Shown in pieces: positions 6,962 to 13,525 of a DNA stretch of 14,330 nucleotides (positions within the stretch are counted from its first letter, which is position 1; the number at the start of each line of letters is the position of its first letter). The stretch is from WLWS01 sp047638675 (GTDB taxonomy: Bacteria; Pseudomonadota; Gammaproteobacteria; Eutrophobiales; Eutrophobiaceae), in assembly GCA_047638675.1 (NCBI GenBank), contig JBLIML010000092.1, positions 1-14,330 on the forward strand. The letters are read 5' to 3'. Below the pieces are notes generated by a model that saw only the letters and a list, made by a program, of their open reading frames with translations, ran no database searches and had not been told where the DNA came from. The position numbers were made by a program, and so were the translations under genes.

Positions 6962-7210
6962 TCACAGAATAAAAGTCAAATCAAACCCGGTGGACACAGC
7001 CGTTACCAGAATTAGAGCTCGGGCCATTGTTTTCTGATTGTTTTCCAGTTTATCCATTCGGGTTTTCATGGATTTAAACTGCTTACCGACATTATCAATA
7101 GATTTTTCTGCAATCTCCACACTCCTGGAAGCGGCAGCAGTCGCTATTGATGTTGTCGCTGTGACTAAGGATAATTTACTAAATGCTGATATGAAGTCTC
7201 TTCTATGCAT
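6962..7210 (-). CDS. Small protein with twin-arginine-like N-terminus, coiled coil and hydrophobic tail
   Basis: I recognise no family. The 82-residue product starts MHRRDFISAFSKLSLVTATT, which resembles a Tat signal (RRDFI, then a weakly hydrophobic stretch ending in ATAAA near residue 27). The middle (about 30-64) is charged and heptad-like (VEIAEKSIDNVGKQFKSMKT, then RMDKLENN), so a coiled coil is likely. The last 16-18 residues (ALILVTAVSTGFDLTFIL) are hydrophobic and could anchor in a membrane. ATG 7210 is chosen because GAGGG lies 8 bases upstream and an extended -10 box (7245-7253) would start transcription only about 28 bases ahead. An in-frame ATG at 7264 would lie upstream of that promoter. 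The envelope location is inferred; the function is unknown. Confidence 0.6.
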   Translation of the reverse strand: MHRRDFISAFSKLSLVTATTSIATAAASRSVEIAEKSIDNVGKQFKSMKTRMDKLENNQKTMARALILVTAVSTGFDLTFIL

Positions 7211-7244
7211 GATGTATCCCTCTATTGAGGTTTGAGATAGGTCA

Positions 7245-7253
7245 ATTATAGCA
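7245..7253 (-). promoter_or_regulatory. Extended -10 promoter of the 82-residue protein gene
   Basis: On the minus strand the sequence reads TGCTATAAT, a consensus extended -10 element. The predicted transcript start near 7238 leaves a leader of about 28 bases with a GAGGG ribosome site before ATG 7210. No good -35 hexamer is seen at the usual spacing, which extended -10 promoters tolerate. Confidence 0.55.
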
Positions 7254-7288
7254 GTCCGACACAATTGCCTACTAAAATTATATAAGAG

Positions 7289-7322
7289 ACAGAGCCGGGG
7301 TATTAACTTTCCCCGGCCCTGT
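7289..7322 (-). terminator. Terminator hairpin behind the 149-residue secreted protein gene
   Basis: ACAGAGCCGGGG (7289-7300) pairs with CCCCGGCCCTGT (7311-7322) in a 12-bp stem with one mismatch and a 10-base loop. It begins 14 bases after the stop of the minus-strand gene at 7337. The following tract on the minus strand (CTCTTATATAATTTT) is only moderately T-rich. Confidence 0.6.
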
Positions 7323-7336
7323 TACTGGAGGCGGGT

Positions 7337-7786
7337 TTACCTGAGCGTAATTTGCCTCATATTGTATTGTCCGGTTATCTCGCGCATACCGGGGTAGTTC
7401 TTCTGGGCATATTCAGTCGTTTCCTTGATGCGCTTCTCTCCCCATTTTTTCATGAAGACATCATGTTTGTTCTTCGATGGCCCAAGATCACTTGTATCCT
7501 TGAGTTTAACGACCAGTAATAGATTGAAGTCGCCACTTTGAGGGAGATCACTTCGAAACATTTTGTAGTCCTCAATTTGCCCGAGTTCCATTGCAACTTT
7601 ATTGCCGGCTACCCAGGTATTCTTTAATCCTTCAAGATAGGCATCATCCATGTTTGCATTCACCCGAATAGTTGTCATTGACCACACCGCAGCGCTAGCC
7701 TCGTAGTCTTTATAAGGTGTGAGATCGGCGTTAGCTGCTAAGGAAATTAAAAGCAGTGATAGTGATGTTATTATTTTGCAAAGCAC
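7337..7786 (-). CDS. Secreted or periplasmic protein of unknown function
   Basis: The 149-residue product has a clear Sec signal peptide (MLCKIITSLSLLLISLAANA, likely cut after Ala20). The mature part holds strand-helix patterns: TTIRVNANMDDAYLEGLKNT, WVAGNKVAMELGQIEDYKMF, and DFNLLLVVKLKD, then a basic helix ending in a short strand. This layout resembles ferredoxin-like dimeric alpha/beta-barrel proteins, in which a strand-helix-strand motif ends in an LLVV-type strand, but I do not recognise a named family. The start is GTG 7786, with GGGAG about 8 bases ahead. It is divergent from the sigma-factor gene, 284 bases apart, and has its own hairpin terminator. It has no cysteine in the mature part and no lipobox. 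Confidence 0.7.
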   Translation of the reverse strand: MLCKIITSLSLLLISLAANADLTPYKDYEASAAVWSMTTIRVNANMDDAYLEGLKNTWVAGNKVAMELGQIEDYKMFRSDLPQSGDFNLLLVVKLKDTSDLGPSKNKHDVFMKKWGEKRIKETTEYAQKNYPGMREITGQYNMRQITLR

Positions 7787-8070
7787 TGTGTTTCTCCCAA
7801 TATTTTTGAAATTAACTTTTTATCAGATCGACATTTGCCCCAGAGGGGGAAAGAATTCGATTCCTGATTGTATTAAGCATCAGATTCAGCCGCGATACAG
7901 TAAATCTGAGACGAAGCGAGAGAAGTGAGCGATAGATGGAAAAGGCGTAATTTTTACGAATTTTTGGCAGGATCGGTGGCAGCAGTTTATACAAAAGGCC
8001 ATTTATCTGGATTATTTGTAAACCAAAGCCTGATTTCCACCACTAATACTATAAAAAGGCTGATGCATAC

Positions 8071-8607
8071 TTGGAAGATGAAATTGACACGGTTTTGGTT
8101 AAACGATTTCAGCGCGGTGATATCGCTGCATTTGAAAAATTTATTCAGAGAAATCAGGACCGTTTGCATCGATTAGCTAACGTTTATTTGTACGAAAATT
8201 CGTATTGCGATGATGCAGTGCAAGAAGTGTTCATCAGAGCCTATACAGGGTTGCCACGATTTCAGTTTTGGAGCAAGCCATTTAGCTGGTTATACAGAAC
8301 TTTAAAAAATGTATGTTCTGAAATAAACAAAAAGCAAAGACCTACGGTCGAAAAAGTGGATTACGAAAATCATTATTATGATGAATCAATCCGTCTGGAG
8401 CATAAAGAAGAACTGGGAAAAGTATTCAATATGTTAACTGATTTATCCAGAGGTGAGAGAGACGTGGTGTTATTGAGAGTGTTTGAAGAATTTAATGAAA
8501 AAGAGACGGCCACTATATTGGGTGTAAAAAACGGTACGGTAAAATCTCTTTTGCACAGAGGTTTAAAAAAATTGAAGTCACGACATGGTGCTGTTATTGA
8601 AGAATGA
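8071..8607 (+). CDS. ECF-like RNA polymerase sigma factor
   Basis: This 178-residue protein has the two-domain build of an extracytoplasmic-function sigma factor. Region 2 spans about residues 14-88, with KRFQRGDIAAFEKFIQRNQD, then DDAVQEVFIRAYTGLPRF for -10 binding and core contact, and FSWLYRTLKNVCSEINKKQR. Region 4 spans about 118-170, with LSRGERDVVLLRVFEEFNEK and the helix-turn-helix ETATILGVKNGTVKSLLHRG for -35 binding. The start is TTG 8071, with AAAAGG about 11 bases ahead, because no ATG lies in frame and residues 1-16 fit the usual ECF opening. It overlaps the following membrane-protein gene at ATGA (8604-8607), so their translation is coupled. The gene probably controls its own operon, but no matching promoter pair was recognised upstream. 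Confidence 0.92.
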   Translation: MEDEIDTVLVKRFQRGDIAAFEKFIQRNQDRLHRLANVYLYENSYCDDAVQEVFIRAYTGLPRFQFWSKPFSWLYRTLKNVCSEINKKQRPTVEKVDYENHYYDESIRLEHKEELGKVFNMLTDLSRGERDVVLLRVFEEFNEKETATILGVKNGTVKSLLHRGLKKLKSRHGAVIEE

Positions 8608-9026
8608 AAACTAGCAATGACAATCCAGTACTGAAAGAAGGCCTGAGGCAAGCTTACCGATCGGGAACCGTTTCACCCTATCTGGCAAAGCGCGTCATTT
8701 CGAGGCTTGAAACGAAAATTCCGTGGACAGTACCCTGGTTAAAAATGGCGGGTGGACTGATTTGTGCGACAGTCATATTTTCATTTATGAGTGTATATAA
8801 CGATTCCAAACCTGTAATCTCGACCACGATAGCGTCACCGATATCAATGTCTTTGCATATTCCATCAATTGAAAGGCAGGCGAATTCCCATTCGAGTATG
8901 AAAATACCCAGTTTGTCTTCACTGAGAAATGTTCCAAAATTAAATCGCGTTCACACACCCGTAATATCTATTGATATTCCAGGTGACTTTTGTACCTATA
9001 AACAAAAAGGAGAAATGTTATGTTAA
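8604..9026 (+). CDS. Single-pass membrane protein in anti-sigma position
   Basis: No family is firmly recognised. The 140-residue product has a cytoplasmic N-terminus with a helix of the type seen in sigma-linked regulators (LKEGLRQAYRSG, then SPYLAKRVISRLE, residues 10-36). One transmembrane helix follows at about 45-65, then a Ser/Pro/Ile-rich outer part ending in Cys130 and Cys140. The ATGA overlap with the sigma gene and this topology suggest an anti-sigma factor. The classical zinc-binding HxxxCxxC motif is absent, since there is no cysteine before residue 54. The two outer cysteines ten residues apart could form a disulfide. Its stop overlaps the start of the TPR gene by 7 bases. Confidence 0.72.
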   Translation: MKTSNDNPVLKEGLRQAYRSGTVSPYLAKRVISRLETKIPWTVPWLKMAGGLICATVIFSFMSVYNDSKPVISTTIASPISMSLHIPSIERQANSHSSMKIPSLSSLRNVPKLNRVHTPVISIDIPGDFCTYKQKGEMLC

Positions 9027-9433
9027 GTAATCACATCCGTGGCAAAAAAACCATCCTTAGCTTTTTCTTTATCGCAGTCCTGAGTACCTCAACGGTCGTT
9101 AGAGCCGAAGATGAATTCCAGGCCATGTCCAACATGGTCAATTTAATGGATAGTTTTTTCGGCTTGATGAATTCCGTTTACGATATGAATGCGGATAATG
9201 AAAAAGCCGCTTTGCTTCAAATGCACGCGATAGAGGAAATATACAAAGACCAGGGAAGACATAAAGATGCTGTTGCCGTCTATGAAAATGTATTGAAGAA
9301 AAGCAATAACTCTACCATCAGAAATATTGCCTACAGTAGAATGGCCGATGTGCTGAAAGAATCAGGTTATCTTGAAGGATCTATCAAGGTTTTGAATAAT
9401 GCACTGGCGGAGACCCTGAAAAAAACAAATTGA
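9020..9433 (+). CDS. Secreted TPR-repeat protein
   Basis: The 137-residue product starts with a Sec signal peptide (basic RGKK at 7-10, hydrophobic TILSFFFIAVLSTSTVV, likely cut after Ala29). A helix-rich Met/Phe segment (about 34-60) follows, then two tetratricopeptide repeats at about 64-97 (ALLQMHAIEEIYKDQGRHKD, then AVAVYENVLKK) and 98-131 (NIAYSRMADVLKESGYLEGS, then IKVLNNALAE). TPRs bind other proteins, here probably in the periplasm. The ribosome site AGGAG (9008-9012) is 7 bases before ATG 9020, and the gene overlaps the membrane-protein gene. It may sense or relay an envelope signal to the membrane partner; this is inferred from the operon only. Confidence 0.82.
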   Translation: MLSNHIRGKKTILSFFFIAVLSTSTVVRAEDEFQAMSNMVNLMDSFFGLMNSVYDMNADNEKAALLQMHAIEEIYKDQGRHKDAVAVYENVLKKSNNSTIRNIAYSRMADVLKESGYLEGSIKVLNNALAETLKKTN

Positions 9434-9514
9434 TTAAGTGATTTAGGATATGAAAGAAAAAATGAATCTTCAACAAAATATGTGGAAAAAACAAGAATGG
9501 CAAACTAACAAAAA

Positions 9515-9770
9515 CCGTCATTCCCGCATGCTTTTGGCGGAAATCCAACCTCCGTCCTTCCCGCATGCTTTTGGCGGGAATCCAACCTCCGTCCTTCCCG
9601 CATGCTGTTGGCGGAAATCCAATCTCCGTCCTTCCCGCATACTTTTGGCGGGAATCCAACCTCCGTCATTCCCGCATACTTTTGGCGGGAATCCAACCTC
9701 CGTCATTCCCGCATACTTTTGGCGAGAATCCAACCTCCGTCATTCCCGCATGCTTTTGGCGGGAATCCAG
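9515..9770. repeat. Tandem array of seven 37-bp palindromic units (REP-like)
   Basis: Seven units start at 9515, 9552, 9589, 9626, 9663, 9700 and 9737 with an exact period of 37 bases and no spacers; the last lacks its final three bases. Each begins CCGTCATTCCCGCATGCTTT (with variants) and holds inverted arms ATTCCCGC and GCGGGAAT, so it can fold within a unit or with its neighbour. The arms resemble those of Neisseria dRS3 and other short palindromic repeats of proteobacteria. Units 5 and 7 have perfect arms; units 1, 3 and 6 have an A for G in the right arm. Units 2-4 share a CTT for ATT change and units 4-6 share CATAC for CATGC. The array lies 81 bases behind the TPR gene; the DNA between holds only a short frame from 9450. 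Confidence 0.96.
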
Positions 9771-9838
9771 TAAGACAATTTACTAAGCTACTTTACAATG
9801 TGCCGTTCAAAAGATCGACAACGGTATATTATGATGGT

Positions 9839-10068
9839 CTACGACACATCATCCCATATTATTCTTGGTTGACTATAAGTAAACCATTGATAGAACAGAT
9901 TGTTCACTGGATTTGCATCTTTAACTCCGTAAACGGTGCTTCCATGCACCACTTCTCCGCCAAACGCATGCGGGAATGGCAGAGATATTATTTTTTCATC
10001 CTCAAGACGACTGTTGTGTTTTCACCCGCAAATTCTGTGGAAGAACCGAAAAATATAACATAGTACAT
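9839..10068 (-). pseudogene. Small frameshifted gene (about 76 codons)
   Basis: From ATG 10068 the minus strand reads MYYVIFFGSSTEFAGENTTV and on to RMKK, then stops at TAA (9990-9988) just after a run of six A (9996-9991). A step back by one base at the A-run gives a second protein-like frame, IISLPFPHAFGGEVVHGSTV and on to RIIWDDVS, ending at TAG (9841-9839). One more A would fuse the two into a 76-residue protein. The product is rich in beta-type residues and I do not recognise it. It lies 132 bases behind the DUF5916 gene on the same strand and has no Shine-Dalgarno site. It may be a decayed gene, a -1 frameshift gene, or an intact gene with a homopolymer sequencing error. The remaining DNA up to 10200 shows no gene. 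Confidence 0.45.
9957..9980 (-). repeat. Single inverted repeat-like copy
   Basis: The plus strand reads CCGCCAAACGCATGCGGGAA and TGGC, which is the reverse complement of the core of the 37-bp unit with about two differences. It lies 187 bases beyond the tandem array and inside the frameshifted gene, where it encodes FPHAFGG. It may be an inserted unit taken into the gene or a close chance match. Confidence 0.55.
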
Positions 10069-10200
10069 TAGGGCAAAAAATTAAATGGCACAGCGCCCAC
10101 ATGGACTAAAATAACATATGATTGATGTCTTAACGCTGTGTTTTCACTGGTTTCTCAAAACAGAGAGATGCAAGTAATATTACGGTTCAGTGTTTTCTAA

Positions 10201-12465
10201 CTAGAATCGATGGGTCCATACCAGTCGGGTAAGAAAATCAGTTTCAGTACTTTTATATGAACCATTTTCTCCAGCCCAGTCATGGTTAATAGTCATGGTC
10301 AATTCATTCCCGGGGACGATAATCCAGCGCAGTTGGCTCTGCAAAGTCATAAAATGTGTTTCTGATTCCTGTTGCACATAGTTAGTCCAGGACAAGGTGG
10401 GCGTTAAATTGATATTAAAGCGCACACGATTGATCTCAAATTCAAACCGACCCTGCGGTAAATCGACATCAAAGACCTGGTGTTCGAGTGTGATGTAAAA
10501 ATGTGGTGTAGGTCGCCACAGCAACAATGCCTTCACATCGGTTTTACTGCCGTCATAAAACTCGCCGAGCTTATAGGTAACTTCCATCGCAAGGGGTCGG
10601 TGAGTACCCGTAGTAACCTGTCCCCAGACAGTATAGAAATCGTAATCGCCTGTGGGAATAATGACACCAGGTTGAATTTCAAAAGGTGAAAACAGTGTTT
10701 CGTGCTCCCAGTTTCCCCAAAGTTGAATGTTATCACCACCATGACTTTCCAGATCGAAGAAGCGTAAAAATACATTGGCGCTCTCCAGCTCATTATCAAT
10801 TGTCGTTGTGAATGATGTTTGAAATCCCCAGTCTATGGTCCTGATCAAGGGGCTATCATCGGGTCTTGTCCTGAAACGTAAATCACCTGTGTATTGTCTA
10901 ATACCTGAACGATTGACAAAACCAAGTGAGGGCTTAAAGTTTGCCTGAATTTCCTGATAACTGGCTCTCGCATTCCAGCGATCATTCGGGAAGTCCAATG
11001 TCAGACCATAGGCCACCTCATCGTTATTAATGTCCTCGCTGAAAGATTTCATGAAATATGCATCCGCCACAAGCACCTGCGAACCGAAGAGATTGCTGTT
11101 ACGGTAGCGATAATCAATACCAGCGAGACCGTTATCATCCACAGACGTGGGGTTACCGTAAGTCATCATCGCACCAATCCTGGATTCCTCCTGGATATCC
11201 TTTGCCACTCTGGCGACCGACAGGTTTTTTGATCCGATCCCCTGGCCAGAGCCCATTTGAGTATTGAGAAGGCCCACAGTATAAGACCCAACACGACCAC
11301 TTAGTTTAGTGCCGACATCCAAATCAAGAGCCTCCGGATTCTCGACATCGAAAGGCAGTCCAATGCGCCGGGAGAAAAATGGAATACCGTTAGCTTCACT
11401 TAAACCACCGAACTGGAAGATATCTGCATCACGTACAAAGAAATCCCGCTGCTCCGGAAAGAACAGATCAAAGCGAGTGAGGTTGGTTTTGATTTCATCG
11501 ACGGTCGCATTGGAAAAATCGGGATTGACTATTAGCGAGCCGTTCAAAGAAGGTTTGATCTTGTATATGATTTCTGCGCCGGGTTTAACTGTAAAATCCT
11601 TATCATCACTATTGAAACGTCGTCTGTAGCGACTAGCCAATTGTGGTTTTATATCCAGTCCCTTGCCTTGATTCAAATTCTCGAGTCCTTTTAAGTCACC
11701 ATATTTATTTACGTTTACCAAATCACTATTTTGATCATAATTAGCCCAATAGGCGAATTCATTTCGTCGTCTGATATAACGCTCAAGTTCCAGTCCCCAG
11801 GCTGGCGCGTTGGCGTCTAACGACAGTGTTTTAAAGGGGATGGCGAACTCCGCTATCCAACCCTTGTCGTCACGACTAGTCGCACCGTACCAGATGCCAT
11901 CCCATTCAAGACGAAACACGCTGTTATCTTCTAATCGTGCATCGGATTTTGTCCCGTTGGCATTCATGTAAAAAATGAAGGCATTTCGGCGGTCAAGAAG
12001 TGAATCGATAGCGACAGTAAAAATATCATCGCCGATCATTTCCTCATTTTCCCGCAATTCCCTGGCGACAATTGCATCGGGATCTCTATCGTGCATGCGC
12101 ACACCGATATAGAGCATATCCGAGTCGTAGATCAAATAAGCTTCTGTTTCCTCGCTTGCTTTTGCGCCTTCAACCGGAACACGTTGGTAAAACTCCGTGA
12201 CTACTATCGCGTCTTTCCAGGCTTCATCATCGAGCACGCCATCAATTACGGGCGCTTTATCTGTCGTGTGGATAGTGATTTGGGGTTCATTGGCAAGGAC
12301 GGAAGCCGATAGTCCAATAAAGGTAAGTGCATATAGAAATTTAAACAGCTGGGTAAATAACCAGCATTTAGGCTTGAGTGAATAAAAATAAAGCCTTAGT
12401 TCAACGACAATAAAAGTGCACAGATCCATCTGTGCAAGACTGCACCACAAATAGGAATTCTTCAA
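10201..12465 (-). CDS. DUF5916 protein with N-terminal CBM9-like domain
   Basis: The 754-residue product has a hydrophobic signal (KFLYALTFIGLSASVLA, likely cut after Ala58). A carbohydrate-binding family 9-like domain follows at about 62-245 (APVIDGVLDDEAWKDA, then AYLIYDSDMLYIGVRMHD, NAFIFYMNANGTKSDARL and WIAEFAIPFKTL). A long beta-rich DUF5916 region runs from about 260 to the C-terminus WTHRF. The terminal Phe and alternating strands fit an outer-membrane beta-barrel. The family is common in Bacteroidetes and some gammaproteobacteria and has no established function. The N-terminus is odd: TTG 12465 or ATG 12429 would put 20-40 residues before the signal core, and no normal start lies closer to it. 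The gene lies 19 bases behind the phosphotransferase gene, so the three minus-strand genes are probably co-transcribed. Confidence 0.88.
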   Translation of the reverse strand: MKNSYLWCSLAQMDLCTFIVVELRLYFYSLKPKCWLFTQLFKFLYALTFIGLSASVLANEPQITIHTTDKAPVIDGVLDDEAWKDAIVVTEFYQRVPVEGAKASEETEAYLIYDSDMLYIGVRMHDRDPDAIVARELRENEEMIGDDIFTVAIDSLLDRRNAFIFYMNANGTKSDARLEDNSVFRLEWDGIWYGATSRDDKGWIAEFAIPFKTLSLDANAPAWGLELERYIRRRNEFAYWANYDQNSDLVNVNKYGDLKGLENLNQGKGLDIKPQLASRYRRRFNSDDKDFTVKPGAEIIYKIKPSLNGSLIVNPDFSNATVDEIKTNLTRFDLFFPEQRDFFVRDADIFQFGGLSEANGIPFFSRRIGLPFDVENPEALDLDVGTKLSGRVGSYTVGLLNTQMGSGQGIGSKNLSVARVAKDIQEESRIGAMMTYGNPTSVDDNGLAGIDYRYRNSNLFGSQVLVADAYFMKSFSEDINNDEVAYGLTLDFPNDRWNARASYQEIQANFKPSLGFVNRSGIRQYTGDLRFRTRPDDSPLIRTIDWGFQTSFTTTIDNELESANVFLRFFDLESHGGDNIQLWGNWEHETLFSPFEIQPGVIIPTGDYDFYTVWGQVTTGTHRPLAMEVTYKLGEFYDGSKTDVKALLLWRPTPHFYITLEHQVFDVDLPQGRFEFEINRVRFNINLTPTLSWTNYVQQESETHFMTLQSQLRWIIVPGNELTMTINHDWAGENGSYKSTETDFLTRLVWTHRF

Positions 12466-12484
12466 CTAATTCACATAATTTATC

Positions 12485-13507
12485 CTAGTCTAAAAGGGGT
12501 ATCGCGAGCTCTGCCAGGGGCCGTGTTAGTTTGCCGATGGCAACGGCGCGTTCGCTGGATGCATTACCCTCAAGACCACGTTTATAGACGCCCTGTAAAA
12601 TTGCGGCAAAACGAAAAATACTAAAGGCGACATAAAAATTCCAGTTAGGGATTGCATCTATCTGCATTCGCTTACAATATTGAGCCACATAAGCTTCATC
12701 GCTGGGTATGCCTAGCGATGCTCTATCAATACCTTGCAGACCTTTAATCTCTCCGACATTAGGCATTTGTAATTGCATGCATTGATAGGCCAGATCCGCA
12801 TAAGGGTGTCCCAGGGTGGAAAGTTCCCAATCGAGCAAACCGACGACACGATTTTCCGTAGGATGAAAAATCATATTATCAAGTCGGTAGTCGCCGTGTA
12901 TCAAACTTACTTTTCCATCATCTTTCGGGAGTTGTTCGGGTAGCCAGATTATAAGTTTATTCATTGCATCGATGGTGTCGGTTTCCGCAGCCCTGTATTG
13001 CTGTGTCCATCGTTTGAACTGTCGCTCATAATAATTACCAGGGCGACCAAAATCGCCCAGGCCAATTGCTTCAAAATCGACGTTATGTAGACTAGTAAGA
13101 ACACGATTCATCTCGGCATATATTTCGCCTCGGTCTTTCATGCTCACTTCTGGGAGGGCAGGGTCCCAAAAAATACGCCCCTCTTTGTAATCCATCACAA
13201 AAAACATGGTATCGAATATGTTTGTGTCTTCGCAAAGCAGATATGTGAGGGGGACAGGTACATCGGTGCCCGCAAGGGCATGTATTACTCGATATTCTCG
13301 GTCAACGGCATGGGCAGATTTCAATAACTCGCCCGATGGCTTCCTACGCAAAACATATTTCTTATTGCTGGTTTCGATCAGGTAGGTAGGATTGGACTGC
13401 CCATCTGAAAACTTGTTGAGCGTTGCCGGTAGGGTAAAGCCCTGAATGTGCGTTTTTAAGTAGTGGAACAGGCGTTCCTCAATGCTTGTGTCCGGTGAGG
13501 CTGACAT
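12485..13507 (-). CDS. APH-family phosphotransferase (ACAD10/11-type kinase)
   Basis: This 340-residue protein has a protein-kinase-like fold of the aminoglycoside phosphotransferase family, in the subgroup linked to acyl-CoA dehydrogenases. It shows a nucleotide-loop segment FSDGQSNPTYL (33-43), YVLRRKPSGELLKSAHAVDR (51-70), the catalytic loop HGDYRLDN (204-211, Asp206 and Asn211) and the metal-binding LLDWELSTLGHPYADLAY (224-241, Asp226). In the fused mammalian ACAD10/11 proteins this domain phosphorylates 4-hydroxyacyl-CoA so that the dehydrogenase can process it. The same job is plausible here, since the gene lies 18 bases behind an acyl-CoA dehydrogenase. It is unlikely to be an antibiotic-resistance enzyme. 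The start ATG 13507 has no strong Shine-Dalgarno site, which fits translational coupling. Confidence 0.9.
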   Translation of the reverse strand: MSASPDTSIEERLFHYLKTHIQGFTLPATLNKFSDGQSNPTYLIETSNKKYVLRRKPSGELLKSAHAVDREYRVIHALAGTDVPVPLTYLLCEDTNIFDTMFFVMDYKEGRIFWDPALPEVSMKDRGEIYAEMNRVLTSLHNVDFEAIGLGDFGRPGNYYERQFKRWTQQYRAAETDTIDAMNKLIIWLPEQLPKDDGKVSLIHGDYRLDNMIFHPTENRVVGLLDWELSTLGHPYADLAYQCMQLQMPNVGEIKGLQGIDRASLGIPSDEAYVAQYCKRMQIDAIPNWNFYVAFSIFRFAAILQGVYKRGLEGNASSERAVAIGKLTRPLAELAIPLLD

Positions 13508-13525
13508 CTTGACTATGACGAATCG

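Noticed and set aside
7281..7292. TATAAGAGACAG, identical to the last 12 bases of the Tn5-type mosaic end used in sequencing libraries
   Set aside because: The rest of the 19-base end does not match well, and the last bases form part of a good terminator stem, so chance is more likely than adapter contamination or a transposon end.
7925..8176. 83-codon plus-strand frame starting at GTG 7925
   Set aside because: The first part looks somewhat like protein, but the last 35 codons overlap the sigma-factor gene in another frame, and the start has only a weak ribosome site.
9515..9770. CRISPR array
   Set aside because: The units follow one another directly every 37 bases with no unique spacers, and no cas gene is present.
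9384..10063. Several overlapping open frames on both strands across the tandem repeat (repeating FPHAFGGNPTS-like peptides)
   Set aside because: Because 37 is not a multiple of three and the unit has no stop in most frames, a tandem array automatically gives long periodic frames. They have no ribosome sites of their own, apart from the frame at 9450 reported separately.
12485..13507. Aminoglycoside-resistance kinase
   Set aside because: The APH fold is shared, but the position behind an acyl-CoA dehydrogenase and the HGDYRLDN / LLDWELSTLGHP motifs place it with the ACAD-linked kinases.
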